64,000 nucleotides of DNA. Origin: Dryomyza anilis (Eukaryota > Arthropoda > Insecta > Diptera > Dryomyzidae). A program made the translations under genes and the position numbers. The stretch spans positions 2,418,001 through 2,482,000 of the forward strand of contig OX638134.1 of NCBI GenBank assembly GCA_951804985.1, written 5' to 3'. Below, in pieces: positions 1 through 9,978 of this stretch (its first letter is position 1; every line of letters begins with the position of its first letter). Below the pieces are notes generated by a model. That model was not told where the DNA came from. It made no database searches and was given only the letters and a program-made list of their open reading frames with translations.

Positions 1-126
1 TGTTTGTTTGTTTTTGCATGTATAAAATAAAAGATGTAATTACCACACTATATAAATGGATTAAAATAATTTAGTATTGTTACACACAGAAAACTGATTT
101 GTTACGACAACCAACTAAATTGCCCT

Positions 127-353
127 ACACTCAGAAAACAGTTTCCGTATATCAAGAAAAATTTACTTGAAATAGCGTCAAGTTCAATTTTACTTATTTT
201 AAGGAAGGGTTTTCCTTAATAGTAGCAACATTTGCTTGGTTTTTATATGGAACATTTTTGTTAAAATAAGGAAAATTTCCTAAAAATGAGGAAGTTGTTT
301 CATTAAGTTTCAAGTTTATTTTTCTTATTATGACGAAACTTTTTTGTGAGTGT
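127..353. mobile_element. Small MITE-like element with CACTCA-type ends
   Basis: The left end reads ACACTCAGAAAACAGTTTC and the right end, read in reverse complement, gives ACACTCACAAAAAAGTTTC, so the ends are imperfect terminal inverted repeats. The interior is AT-rich with no coding capacity. Ends of this kind (ACTCTCAGAAA) recur at 21988 and 23569 in this window, suggesting one superfamily. A target-site duplication is not obvious. Confidence 0.4.
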
Positions 354-1401
354 GCGGCAACAACGATTGCGGCAACAACTGATAAAGTATTTACAACAAC
401 CATTTTATTTGGTTGTGGCAACCTCCAAGTCAGGTTGTTGCTACCTCCATTTTATATTTTATCTAAAAAAAATCCTACTAATTGAATTTTTAACAGTTCA
501 GTTGTCACAGTGTAACATATATAGTAATTTCCGCAATTTAACCGTAGGGAGCAATTTAACTGTAAGGAGTGCCTCCCCAAGCATTTCTTTTACACGTACA
601 CCCGCTAAACTTGGTGAATGTGTAAATATATTTACTATGTATAGAAAAAAATTATTTACTTTAGGAATGCAACATGGTTCATAAATTGTAAAATCACCCC
701 AAACACACGGTTAGTTATTCTCTATTTTCTGCAAATGAATCTCCTTTTCTAATCCCTAGGAAAAGGCTACATTTTACTTCATTTTATACAAACTTATTCG
801 CTTATGCAGCCGTTTTATTTTTGAGTATAATAAGTACACTTTAATTAATCCTTGGGTATAATGACTCCTTTTGTTATTCAAATTAATCAGTTATTTAATA
901 TGTCATAACAAAATGAGGCATTTAAAAACTAAATTCCCACTTGCATTTGTATTTATATAGTATATACATCCACTTACTGAATTTTACTTATCCCTGGTTT
1001 TGTTAACATGCGTTAAACAGCCATACAACTACACTGTCTTCTAAAATTACAAAAATTGTTAACTGATATTGTTCAGCATGCATTGATGTGAAACTTAATA
1101 TTCTGTTAAATGAAAACAAACTATAGTTAATCTCACAATGCTTAATTTGGGTTGTTTAGACAACTAACGTCGTGTTTGTTTTACTCTGAAGTAGGCCTTC
1201 ATTTACTTTTTAAATATAACACATTTAAATACTTGCGGGGCCCGTGCACAGCTTCTCCCGTGCGAAATTTTTGTAAATGCAAATAGTGGATAAAGAAAAA
1301 GTGAGGTTTGTCTGATTTCGTCCACATTTTTCGTGACGATACAGAGTGGTAACTTTTTCTCAAATTGGAATAATTGATATGTCTCGTTCACAAGTTTATC
1401 T

Positions 1402-1873
1402 CGCCAATTGTTATGATATTTTGGTTGCGGATACTACTTATGTATAGGAACAAAAATACAAAATGTGAGTACCCTACGTTAAGTATTTTGCGTTATTTTG
1501 AATAGGTGCCAAAATTTGTCAAGACATTTTTTTTCAAAAATACAAAAAGTCATCAATAAGATGTGTTTATTTTAGAAAAACTTTGAATTTTTAATATCAA
1601 CCGGTCCATTACCGACTTATTTGAATCCGTGCTCTAGGAAATTTCATTGAACGCGATATTTTTAACTGACCCTAAAAATTGTACAGGACTTTTTTTTTAA
1701 AAACCAAAAACATCATAAAAGAGATATTTTTAGGCTTTAATTTGTTTAGCTTTAATTTTTTTTAATCGATCGATTTTTGATCGACTTATTTAAATCCGCA
1801 TTTTGGCTCTGTTTAGGAGTTTTGTTCCTATACATAAGTTCTATGCGCAACCAAAATACCAAAACAATTGGCG
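1402..1873. mobile_element. MITE or foldback element with 54-bp inverted ends
   Basis: The left arm (1402-1455) begins CGCCAATTGTTATGATATTT. The right arm (1820-1873), in reverse complement, is the same sequence with about five mismatches over 54 bases. The interior of about 360 bp is AT-rich and non-coding. This arm length fits a MITE or foldback-type DNA transposon; no family assignment is possible by eye. Confidence 0.55.
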
Positions 1874-3361
1874 TGATTGCCTTGCAAGCCGAAATTTACT
1901 ATTTGACAAAAATTAACCCATAGGTATTTCGAAGATTGCTGAATGTTGCTGACAAAAATTGACAATTTGGTGACGACAACCACAACTCCAACCGCTCAAA
2001 AAATGATATCAAATTATATTGGCCCTTGGGTTCACTGCTGCAGTAGAATCTGCGGCGTCCCCAGTATTCAATAAAAAAAGTGCGTCTGTGTTTTTTTTTT
2101 CGTGTGTGTTAGTGTCACAGTCCCAGCTACCATTTGCGGTGCTGCAAGAACCAATGTCAATCACTGCAAGAACCAATGTCAATCACTGCCTCCCGCAATC
2201 ACTTACATCTATTGGTAAAATGCCCGTGGTATTTTCAACCATAATAATCGCCGCTGCTTCTTTTTTTCAATCCATTTAAAATATTAAGTGTCATAACAAA
2301 GACACAAACCTTTAAAATATTAAGAAGAAAGGTTTGTGTATTATTTTATTAGAGCCACATCGTTTTTTTCACAATTGCTTTGATCCGGAACAAAAAATTA
2401 TGAAAAAACCGCAGCTATTGCTACAAAAGCATTATTTATGTGAATATTTGCAGCAATGCTACCTATTTCTCTAGTAATTGCAGTGAATCTATCAGAAATA
2501 TTACATTTTTCGTGATGATTATAAGAAACATCTCACAAATAATACAAAATATGTGATGTTTACAAATTATTTAAACATTTAAACTCCTGCATATTGTAAT
2601 TGTTAAAGCGAGTAGTATTTTAGTTGCAGCAACACTCTCATAAACATTCTGTTTTCTTAGTGTACCTTAGAAAGGGCAAATTTAAAGAATCCCGCTCCTA
2701 CGTGAACAGATGAACACCCTTAATCACCCCATGTCAGTTATGTCGATGTTGGGCTTCAATGCAAATACAATATGTGAATATTTCAATTGATTTTTTTTTT
2801 TAAATAAACAACGTCAAGTGATGTTAATTTGGATATATCCATACATGATTAAAAATCATTAACTTTGTTGAACTTCCACAGAACTTATTTGCTAATATTT
2901 AGCTGTAAATTAAATTAAATAATTTTGAGTACTATACTGGTATTCTAAGTGTAATAGAAAAATTGCGCATTTATATATTCGTTAGATTTTGTACATCTAA
3001 AATGTTATTTAAAGTTGGTTTTATATAATGCTTTGTTGGTATCCGACAGTCAGTGGTTTAAGATATGCCTTTTTGCGCATTAGTCACGGCAACGATCTTA
3101 AAATGAAAATTGCGACGTAGACCAAAAGAATACAGATATTTTCCATAATTCTCGGCAAAATAAAAATGAAATTGCTCTGAGTTCAAGTAAGAATCGCATA
3201 AAAACATAGTAACAATTAACATAAATAAATAATATATAAATCAGTTTGCGTATTTAATCCAGTACCGAAAATCTGACAAGAATTTCATAAAGAACTATAG
3301 GCCAGCGACATATCCAAGTGCATTGTCCCCACTGAAACAGGAAATAAAAAATACCACGTAC

Positions 3362-3398
3362 CTTGTATCAATTGTTCCAAACGATTTTCCGTATCCAT
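3362..3398 (-). CDS. Candidate first coding exon of a leftward gene, continuing off the left edge
   Basis: Read leftward, an ATG at 3398 opens twelve codons (MDTENRLEQLIQ) followed by a good splice donor, AAG|GTACGT, at 3361. The sequence upstream on this strand (about 3400-4000) is less AT-rich than its surroundings, as expected of a 5' UTR and promoter. The exon would end in phase 1. No matching downstream exon was found between 1 and 3361, so the rest of the gene would lie outside the window. I do not recognise the protein. This is an inference from start, donor and composition only, and it could be chance. Confidence 0.35.
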
Positions 3399-4467
3399 TG
3401 CATTTCACTAACTCCATCCACTTTTATGTTAAAAATTACTCTTTACACATTTAAAACAAGAGATTCTTCTGTGCTACGTTTTAGAAGGCTTCACATTCAC
3501 AGACAACTTGCAGAGGTGTTCAAAAGCACTTTCGCTGATTTTACAGCAAACAACACTCGCATCTTACAATTTCTGCAATAAATATTCAACGCGCGTATTT
3601 CACCGGATAACTTTTCGTTCTAACAAGGACCTTCACCCACGAGCAAGCAACAAAACGTACTGAACAAAAGCCGCAACGCAAGCACATCGAAATATAAATC
3701 TGTTTCTTTCATTCTGTCTCGTCCCAGTCGGCCAGAATTGCTCTAAAACAGTGCATGCGACTTGTCGAACGAGGGTGCAGATATGCCTTTGCGTGCAGAC
3801 AGGCTTCTTTCTTCCTGCCTTCCGTCGCATTGTATGTGATATGCGAAATGTCGAAGTCGAAAATAAGTTTAACAAAAAAAAAAAAAACAAACACAGGCGA
3901 CGATGTCTGTCTGCACTGTTGATGTTTATCGTTGTCTCGGAGGGGTGGTTTGGTGGTCCGTGTTAGACACGCGTTTGCATAGGGGGTGGTTGCGTCAACC
4001 AGCCAACAACAGAGAACGAAAATGCAGCGAGAGTTTGTTTACCAAATACGAATCTAATATCTGTTTCGAGTCCCAATATATATTTTCGGAAACCGCAACC
4101 TCTGGAATGATAAACAAAAATTCACCTTATAAAATACATATAAATTATATATTCTTAAAGTACGCTAACAAATAAAATACACGTGTTTCCCAGTTTTCTA
4201 GATCAATTCGTTAAATCGTTTTATATAAATTTTTGGTTTAACATATGCAAAAAGTTGGATGTACCTTATAGCTGAGACAGCTTATATTTGCATTTTAAAG
4301 ACGCAAATATTATGAAATTTTAATATAATAAATTTGAATTAATTTTTAAAATGTCTCAGTCAGCTTCAAAATAAGCGCCGCAAAAATGGATTGCATTTCA
4401 GATGGATTTGCAATTCAAATGCAATTAAAAACCGTAAACGAATTGTCTAATAAAACTGGGTTCACAC
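3399..4467. other. Possible promoter and 5' UTR region; otherwise non-coding
   Basis: From about 3600 to 4020 the base composition is closer to balanced than the flanks, and the leftward strand leads into the candidate exon at 3362-3398. ORFs of 60-90 codons here overlap on both strands and show no recognisable protein. The remaining part (4020-4467) is AT-rich with nothing identifiable. Confidence 0.35.
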
Positions 4468-5499
4468 TAGAGATGGGCGCGTGTCTGTTTTTGATGGCAC
4501 GGACACGCACGAGCACGAGCCCGAACGACTAAATTTACAGACACGCACGAGAAAGCACGGGATATAAAAAGACACGGAAAAACACGAAAAAGCTCGGAAA
4601 ACATGAAAAAGCAGACGAAACGTGAAAAATAATACCGGAACCGTTTAGATTTTTGGAACCGGAATCGTTATTTAAAAAGTGTGGAACCGGAACTAGAATC
4701 GGAACCGCTATTTTAAAAACCTCGGAACCAGAACCGTCCCTGTCAGAGAACGCAAAGAACCGGAATCGGAACCGTTATTAAAAAAAATGTATTGTAGCCG
4801 TGGTAGCTCAGTGGTTAGTGCGTTGGACTGCGAGCCGAAAGGTCCCCGGTTCATGCCTGGACTGGGGCTAACAACATCTTTTCATAGAAACCTTTTTCTA
4901 TACCGCGCTACCTCTCGGCAGAGAATGGCAAACCTACGAGAGTAAAACATTGCCTATGAAAAGCTCTCACCCGCCGTTCGGATTCGGCAATAAACTGTAG
5001 GTCCCACCACTTTGAGCACAAATATAACACGCACAGCTCAAAATGGTGAGAGAGCTCGGCCTAAGTTCTTATAGGACTGTAGTGCCAAACTATTATTATT
5101 ATATTATGGAACCGGAATCGAAACCCATTTAATTTTTTGGTTGGAACCGGAATCGAACTCGGAACCACAATTAAAAAAAAAACCAGAACCGATATTCCAA
5201 AGGGTTATAGTACCTGTAATAAGTAATTCAAAAATTATGTTTGATACTGTTTTATCCTTTTAAATCCATAAGCAAAATTAAAACAACCTATTTTTAAGAG
5301 AAGGTTAAAATACCACACAATTTAAATTTTCTGAAGCTGGAAGTAAGGGATTTTTATATTTGGAGTAGAAACTATGAAAAAAATGTAAATGGACGTGCCT
5401 CCAAATGTCTGACAACAACTAGCACGCACGGAGACTTGCACGCACGAACTCAGAATTTCGGGCGTGACACGAAAAAAGCACGGCACGCGCCCATATCTA
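4468..5499. mobile_element. Non-autonomous hAT-like transposon with 8-bp target duplication
   Basis: The left end TAGAGATGGGCGCGTG and the right end CGCGCCCATATCTA form terminal inverted repeats. The element is bracketed by the exact 8-base direct repeat GTTCACAC at 4460-4467 and 5500-5507. An 8-bp duplication plus ends of the TAGAGATGGG type are the hallmark of hAT transposons. There is no transposase ORF. The interior is filled with degenerate GGAACCGGAATCG-type units on both sides of a nested SINE (4794-5107). Related GGAACCGG debris occurs at about 41190-41255. Confidence 0.75.
4794..5107 (+). mobile_element. tRNA-derived SINE (forward copy)
   Basis: The head resembles a tRNA gene: TGGTAGCTCAGTGGTTAGTG is an A-box-like segment and GGTTCATGCC is a B-box-like segment (canonical GGTTCRANNCC), correctly spaced for an internal RNA polymerase III promoter. 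A unique body of about 200 bp follows, ending in a short ATT-type repeat tail. A reverse-strand copy lies at 46756-47041 and a decayed fragment near 9165-9300. The copy is inserted inside the hAT-like element, so it arrived later. Confidence 0.7.
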
Positions 5500-5507
5500 G
5501 TTCACAC

Positions 5508-6588
5508 AATTCTTAGAATGACCCCAAGTTTCACGTACAGTTCGATTTTTTTCATGTGTGCAACATACTGTTGGACCGTGTAGTAATTACAAAAATGAAA
5601 CTGTATAAACCGATTACATTTAATCAATAGGAGCAATTGATTTAAACAATATAAAGCAAGTCTCTACCTGTTTACAATTTTCAACCACCAAACCGTCATA
5701 AATTCCGCCTCCGTTACCACCACCTCGAGTTGCAGTTCAACCAACACCGGCTGCTCATAGTTCTATCGCATCAATTTTGCACCACTTCAAATCGCACCGT
5801 AATTATTATGTTTAGCTTTCATATCATACTTTGATATCACGCCAGGGGTGTTAAAATTGTAACACTCTCAATCATAGTATGAGCATGCGCCAAAATCAGT
5901 GATTATTCGTTACAGAAATAATAACAACAGTTCTGAAGTATTTTTGTTTTATGCAAAACTTTTGATAATACCCAAATTACCAATTAGTATAGCTTTGTTC
6001 ACATTATAATAGTGGCAAGATATACTTGTTGAAGTGTGTTAATCGAAGCACCACATCGCAGATCTTTAAAAATTAAGTTTTGTTATAATAGAAAAATCAC
6101 CGGCTGAGTAGACAAAAATGGTTTATCATATCGTCATTCATGCCATCCTAATGCTCATCTTTATCCAAAGAACATGATACAATATTCAGAGAATCAACAC
6201 TTGGCTTGATTTGTTCTTATACACTTCCGATGAATGTAACGTCACTAATAGGTTGAACTAAAATTTGAACGAAATTTACGGACCGACAACTAACTATTTA
6301 TAAGTACAACTAAAAAATGAGTAGAAAATATCTTCATAGCTGAATACAACGACCATAATACATAAATAGAAAAATTATAAATTATATAAAATTGTCTACC
6401 AAAAAGGTGGGGTTTTAATTTATTAGAATTATATTGACTTTTTAAAGAGGTCTATATATCTGACATTAAATTTATATTTTTAGTCTATATATATCGTTAT
6501 AGTATTATTATAAGCGACTTACAATGAGCATAAAAGTTCTCCGCGTTCTTAAACTTCTCTTATGCTTTTTTGTATAATATTATTTTAT
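5508..6588. other. Intergenic region downstream of FRG1, no gene seen
   Basis: AT-rich sequence. A short CT-rich and CA-rich stretch at 5690-5800 stays open in two frames for 30-40 codons but has no supported start or splice context. An AATAAA on the minus strand at 6584-6589 overlaps the FRG1 stop codon, and further AT-rich sequence below it could serve polyadenylation. Confidence 0.5.
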
Positions 6589-7550
6589 TTATTTACAATA
6601 TCGATCTGCTTTCATCTTACTACGTCGATCTAACAAAGCTTCGTGCAAGGCGCCCTGGTCTTTGGCCTCCTGCAGTTCCTTGATATCGTTCTTGTTAATG
6701 CGTAATTTTTTATCCTGGAACTTTTGGAATTTTTTTCTAAAATAATCAATAGTATGAACTCACGTTAATCATTAAATTCTTTTAATCACATACACGTAAT
6801 TTTTTTCGACTTCATTCAAATTTCCTTTTTCCTCTTTTGGTTCCTCGTCTTTAACAATGACTCGCGAGGCGCTGCACCGTACTTGGCAGACTTCATGTTC
6901 GCCCACCTTTTTACGTAATGCCACGCAAGCATCATCCTCCGGATCAATGGACATAAAGAAACCAGTGTCGGACAGAAGTGCCATTTCAGAGTTCTGCAAT
7001 GCACGAATGTTAATAATTCAATTGTTGTCCATTAATATAGGTATTACTTGAAAGAGTGGCTCCCACTGTTCCATGCTTCCGACTGCCTCCGAGCGTCCCG
7101 TAACCATACCATCCTTTTCCATTTTCAAATATTTTCCATACCCCGATTTGAATGAGACCTTAGTATCGTTTATCGGAAAAGCAGTGAATATTTCCTCAGG
7201 GTCTGGTCCATCGCCCTCATTGTGTGGCGGTCCAACAGTGAATAGACCATTATCTAGAGCCCTTAAGTAGCAACGATCCCCGAACTCAATGGCCACCGCA
7301 CCAGTGATATCAGTTGCTAACTTGGCTGCCCACCATCCGCCATGTTTCAGGGCATCTTCATCTACTTCTTCTTTGCGTTTCTTGTGCTGGTCGTCCTTGT
7401 GTTCCTTTTGTTCTTTCTTTCGTTTTTTGTGTTTCCTGTTTGGTTTATATATTTAATATTCATTTAAACATTTGACTGACTGTTTACTTACTTCTGTTTT
7501 TCGCCTTTAAGAACCAACTTTCCAATGCGAACGTTATCATAGTCAGACAT
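6589..7550 (-). CDS. FRG1: FRG1 homologue (nucleolar, RNA-processing-associated actin-bundling protein)
   Basis: Four coding exons on the minus strand: 7492-7550, 7048-7435, 6794-6993 and 6589-6736. They join to 264 codons, close to the 258 residues of human FRG1. Residues 15-45 are a lysine-rich nuclear or nucleolar localisation stretch. The fascin-like beta-trefoil follows, with the family-typical GGWWAA, SMEQWEP and CVALRKKV segments. The C-terminus ends in the conserved [15 protein letters not shown], which matches the family's invariant tail. In the family, FRG1 is a nucleolar and Cajal-body protein linked to pre-mRNA splicing and actin bundling, and the human gene lies in the facioscapulohumeral dystrophy region. 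All introns are GT-AG and phase is kept: the third junction splits a valine codon just before KKFQKFQ. The start is the first ATG, with [16 protein letters not shown] matching the family N-terminus. Confidence 0.93.
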
Positions 7551-9164
7551 TTTAATAAAATTTAATATAAAATTATCGCAGTTAACTCTAAAGAGCCGAG
7601 TACATAAGCGTAGTTGTGCGTGCTTTCATGCGTTCGTCGAGCTGTCAGTTACCGCAAATATCGCAAATAACGCAATTGCCGCATTTGCGAACATTTATTA
7701 CTGAGGGATAAAGGATTTCCCACGAGATTTTTTTATTCAGCGAGGGATTTTTCAATTCAATGGGGATTTTTCGCACACTTTTTTATTATTTGGCGTATAT
7801 TTTTGATATTATTTTGTTTAAATTTTTGGTGTTTGTCCCCAAAAACCGTTTATTAAACTTATTAACGAACATTTTGTATTAAATCCCTATTTTAAAGTTT
7901 TTTTTTTTATAAATGTGAGATTTTGTAAGGGATTTGTTATATCTGAGGGTTTTTTGTGCGATTTTTTTTTTCTGAGGTATTTTATTTCTGAAAAAGTCTC
8001 ACGAGTGTTTTTTTACTTTTTACTGTGGTAAAAAGCGATTTTTAACGGATTTTAGGATGGCATCTATGCAGGGATGCCATCTCATATTCCAAAAAAATCA
8101 CATTTTCTCACGGCTGGAGAACAAATATATTTTTTTAAATCCCATGGGAAGTACAATCCCATTAGGAGTTGAAAATACCAATTAAATCCCAAATTTAATT
8201 CATGATAAGAACACTGTCAGCTAAGTTAATAAGTTTAATAAAAAATGTATGAACATGTGCAAAAGATCTTTTCATTTCGCTTTTGTTGTAAGTAATTTTC
8301 CAACATATTAGTCGTTTTTTTATAAAATCTTAGATATAATTACATTTAAAAACCAGAAATGTATGTAAAAATTAACTTAAGGAAAAAATGTTCACGTTTG
8401 AGAAAAAAACTCCCAATTAAAGTTAAAATCCTATGGGAAATCCCAATTTCCATTGTGAACTAGAAATCCCACTTTTGGGATTAATCCCAAAAGGTGGCTT
8501 CGCTGCATCTATGGTCGGTCAACAAACAATTTAAAAATTTAATAATTGTGTTTTAACGTGCTTTAATTTAATTTTTGCGATAATCGTTTGATGCCAGTAG
8601 CACGTTTGTTGTGGGTGTGTTTAAAAAAAATATTAAGTGTAATTTTTTTTACTTAATTCCTTTCGAGTTCAAAATTGAAAAAAAAATGTTAACCGCAAAC
8701 GATCACATATGGTTTTATTTTAGGGACATAGGGCTGGTGCATTTATGGACATTGCGCAGTCACCACTTTAGGCCAGTTTCGGTCATGCGCAGCTGAAGAC
8801 TTGCGCTGCTGATGACAGGCTTTTTGAATCAGAGACATATGCATTCACATGGTGCAATTCTGGACATTGGCGGCTTCGTAAGTTTGGGCTAACTGAGGGC
8901 CCGTGCTGCTGATGACAGCGAACAGCTCCACTTGGTAAGTGTTTCTTTTTTTCTATAGATGCACCCGCAATATATTTAATAAATTTTATTTGTAATAACC
9001 ATAATACGTGCATTTTATCATTATTTAAAAATATATCTATTGTAATTAGCCTCCCCTGAAAAAGTGTGAAGCGCAGAGAATACCCTTTATATCATTTCAG
9101 TATCGAACAATTACTATAATTGAACGCATTATTAAGACAGTGGTTAATTTAAATATTTTTCTAT

Positions 9165-9300
9165 ACGACGCACGTTCTTCACAGACAATGGCTAACCTCC
9201 GAGAGAAAAGCAATGCGTTGGAAAAACCTCTTACCCCGCTTTTTAGTAAGTCCGCTATTTAAGTGAAAGATGGTAAGAGTCTCGGACTAAGTTCTACAGT
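9165..9300 (+). mobile_element. Degenerate SINE fragment
   Basis: The segment containing GACAATGGCTAACCTCCGAG and, further on, TCGGACTAAGTTCTAC aligns by eye to the body of the SINE at 4794-5107 (AGAATGGCAAACCTACGAG and TCGGCCTAAGTTCTTA). The tRNA-like head is missing. Confidence 0.5.
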
Positions 9301-9301
9301 A

Positions 9302-9455
9302 ATTAATTTCTGAATTTTCTATTCAGGATACTTCAGAAAAGTGATGTGCGATTAATCGGTTTATAAAACTGTTTGATTAATTAATTTCTGATTATTCTAT
9401 TCAAGATACTTCAAAAAGGACTGTGCGATTATCGTTTTATAAAGCTGTTTGATCT
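9302..9455. repeat. Two-copy tandem duplication, unit about 80 bp
   Basis: Each copy contains ATTAATTTCTGA, then TCTATTCA(G/A)GATACTTCA, then a TGCGATTA segment and a TTATAAA(A/G)CTGTTTGAT segment. The copies are diverged by small indels, so the duplication is old. Confidence 0.45.
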
Positions 9456-9978
9456 CAATTGTTTTATTTTTTATTAATTAATCGATTTTTAATTTATAAA
9501 TTAATCAGAAATTGATTAATCGATTACTCAGAATTTCGATAACATTTTCATTAATTAATTATTCGTACAGTCCTAAGTTGAAATAATAATAATCAAAAAA
9601 GTAAGAAAGGATACATTTGGTTTTGGTTTATTTTAAATATTATTAAATATTTTTTAATTATTTAAACATTTATTATTGTTTTTATTCTGTGAGATTATTT
9701 CAGACTACTTTATTCTACTGGTTTAATATATTGGATCCATTACAGTAAGTAGTCTGAAAATATTACAAAAATCCCACATTTGTTAAATTTTTTATAGATA
9801 GCTCTAATATGTGTTTACAAATTATACGAGGCAGTGTTTTGAGAACGCTTGAGTTTAAATTATTTGATCGAGGGGTTTGCGAAAAGAACAAAACCATTTT
9901 TATAATGTGAATAATTTGTATTACTTTTACAAATACATCTGGACGCATGTGCCACTCGGGCACAATAACAACAATAAT

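Larger units (their letters stand above)
1..3361. other. Repeat-rich non-coding stretch at left edge
   Basis: No open reading frame here looks like a real protein, and all ORFs are short and low-complexity. It contains a small TIR element (127-353), a long inverted-repeat element (1402-1873) and a short tandem duplication of about 22 bp (about 2140-2190, unit beginning CTGCAAGAACC). If the candidate leftward exon at 3362-3398 is real, this stretch is the start of that gene's first intron. Confidence 0.6.
7551..9978. other. Intergenic region between FRG1 and Neurl4
   Basis: No supported gene. Runs of TTTTTCGC and GGGATTT-like units (7700-8480) look like decayed repeat. A degenerate SINE fragment lies at about 9165-9300 and a tandemly duplicated segment of about 80 bp at 9302-9455. 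A strong donor-like sequence (TTGGTAAGTG, about 8934) follows a less AT-rich segment at 8690-8935, but no ORF supports an exon there. Confidence 0.5.

Noticed and set aside
4794..4870. Possible tRNA gene
   Set aside because: A- and B-box-like segments are present, but the anticodon arm does not pair well, the B box is degenerate, and the same body occurs at two other places. It is a SINE head.
5690..5800. CT- and CA-rich segment open in several frames, a possible exon
   Set aside because: Frames are closed by stops on both sides and no acceptor and donor pair gives a convincing exon.
8690..8935. Less AT-rich block ending in a strong donor (TTGGTAAGTG)
   Set aside because: No ORF, no partner acceptor with a coding continuation. 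It could be a non-coding exon, but nothing supports it.
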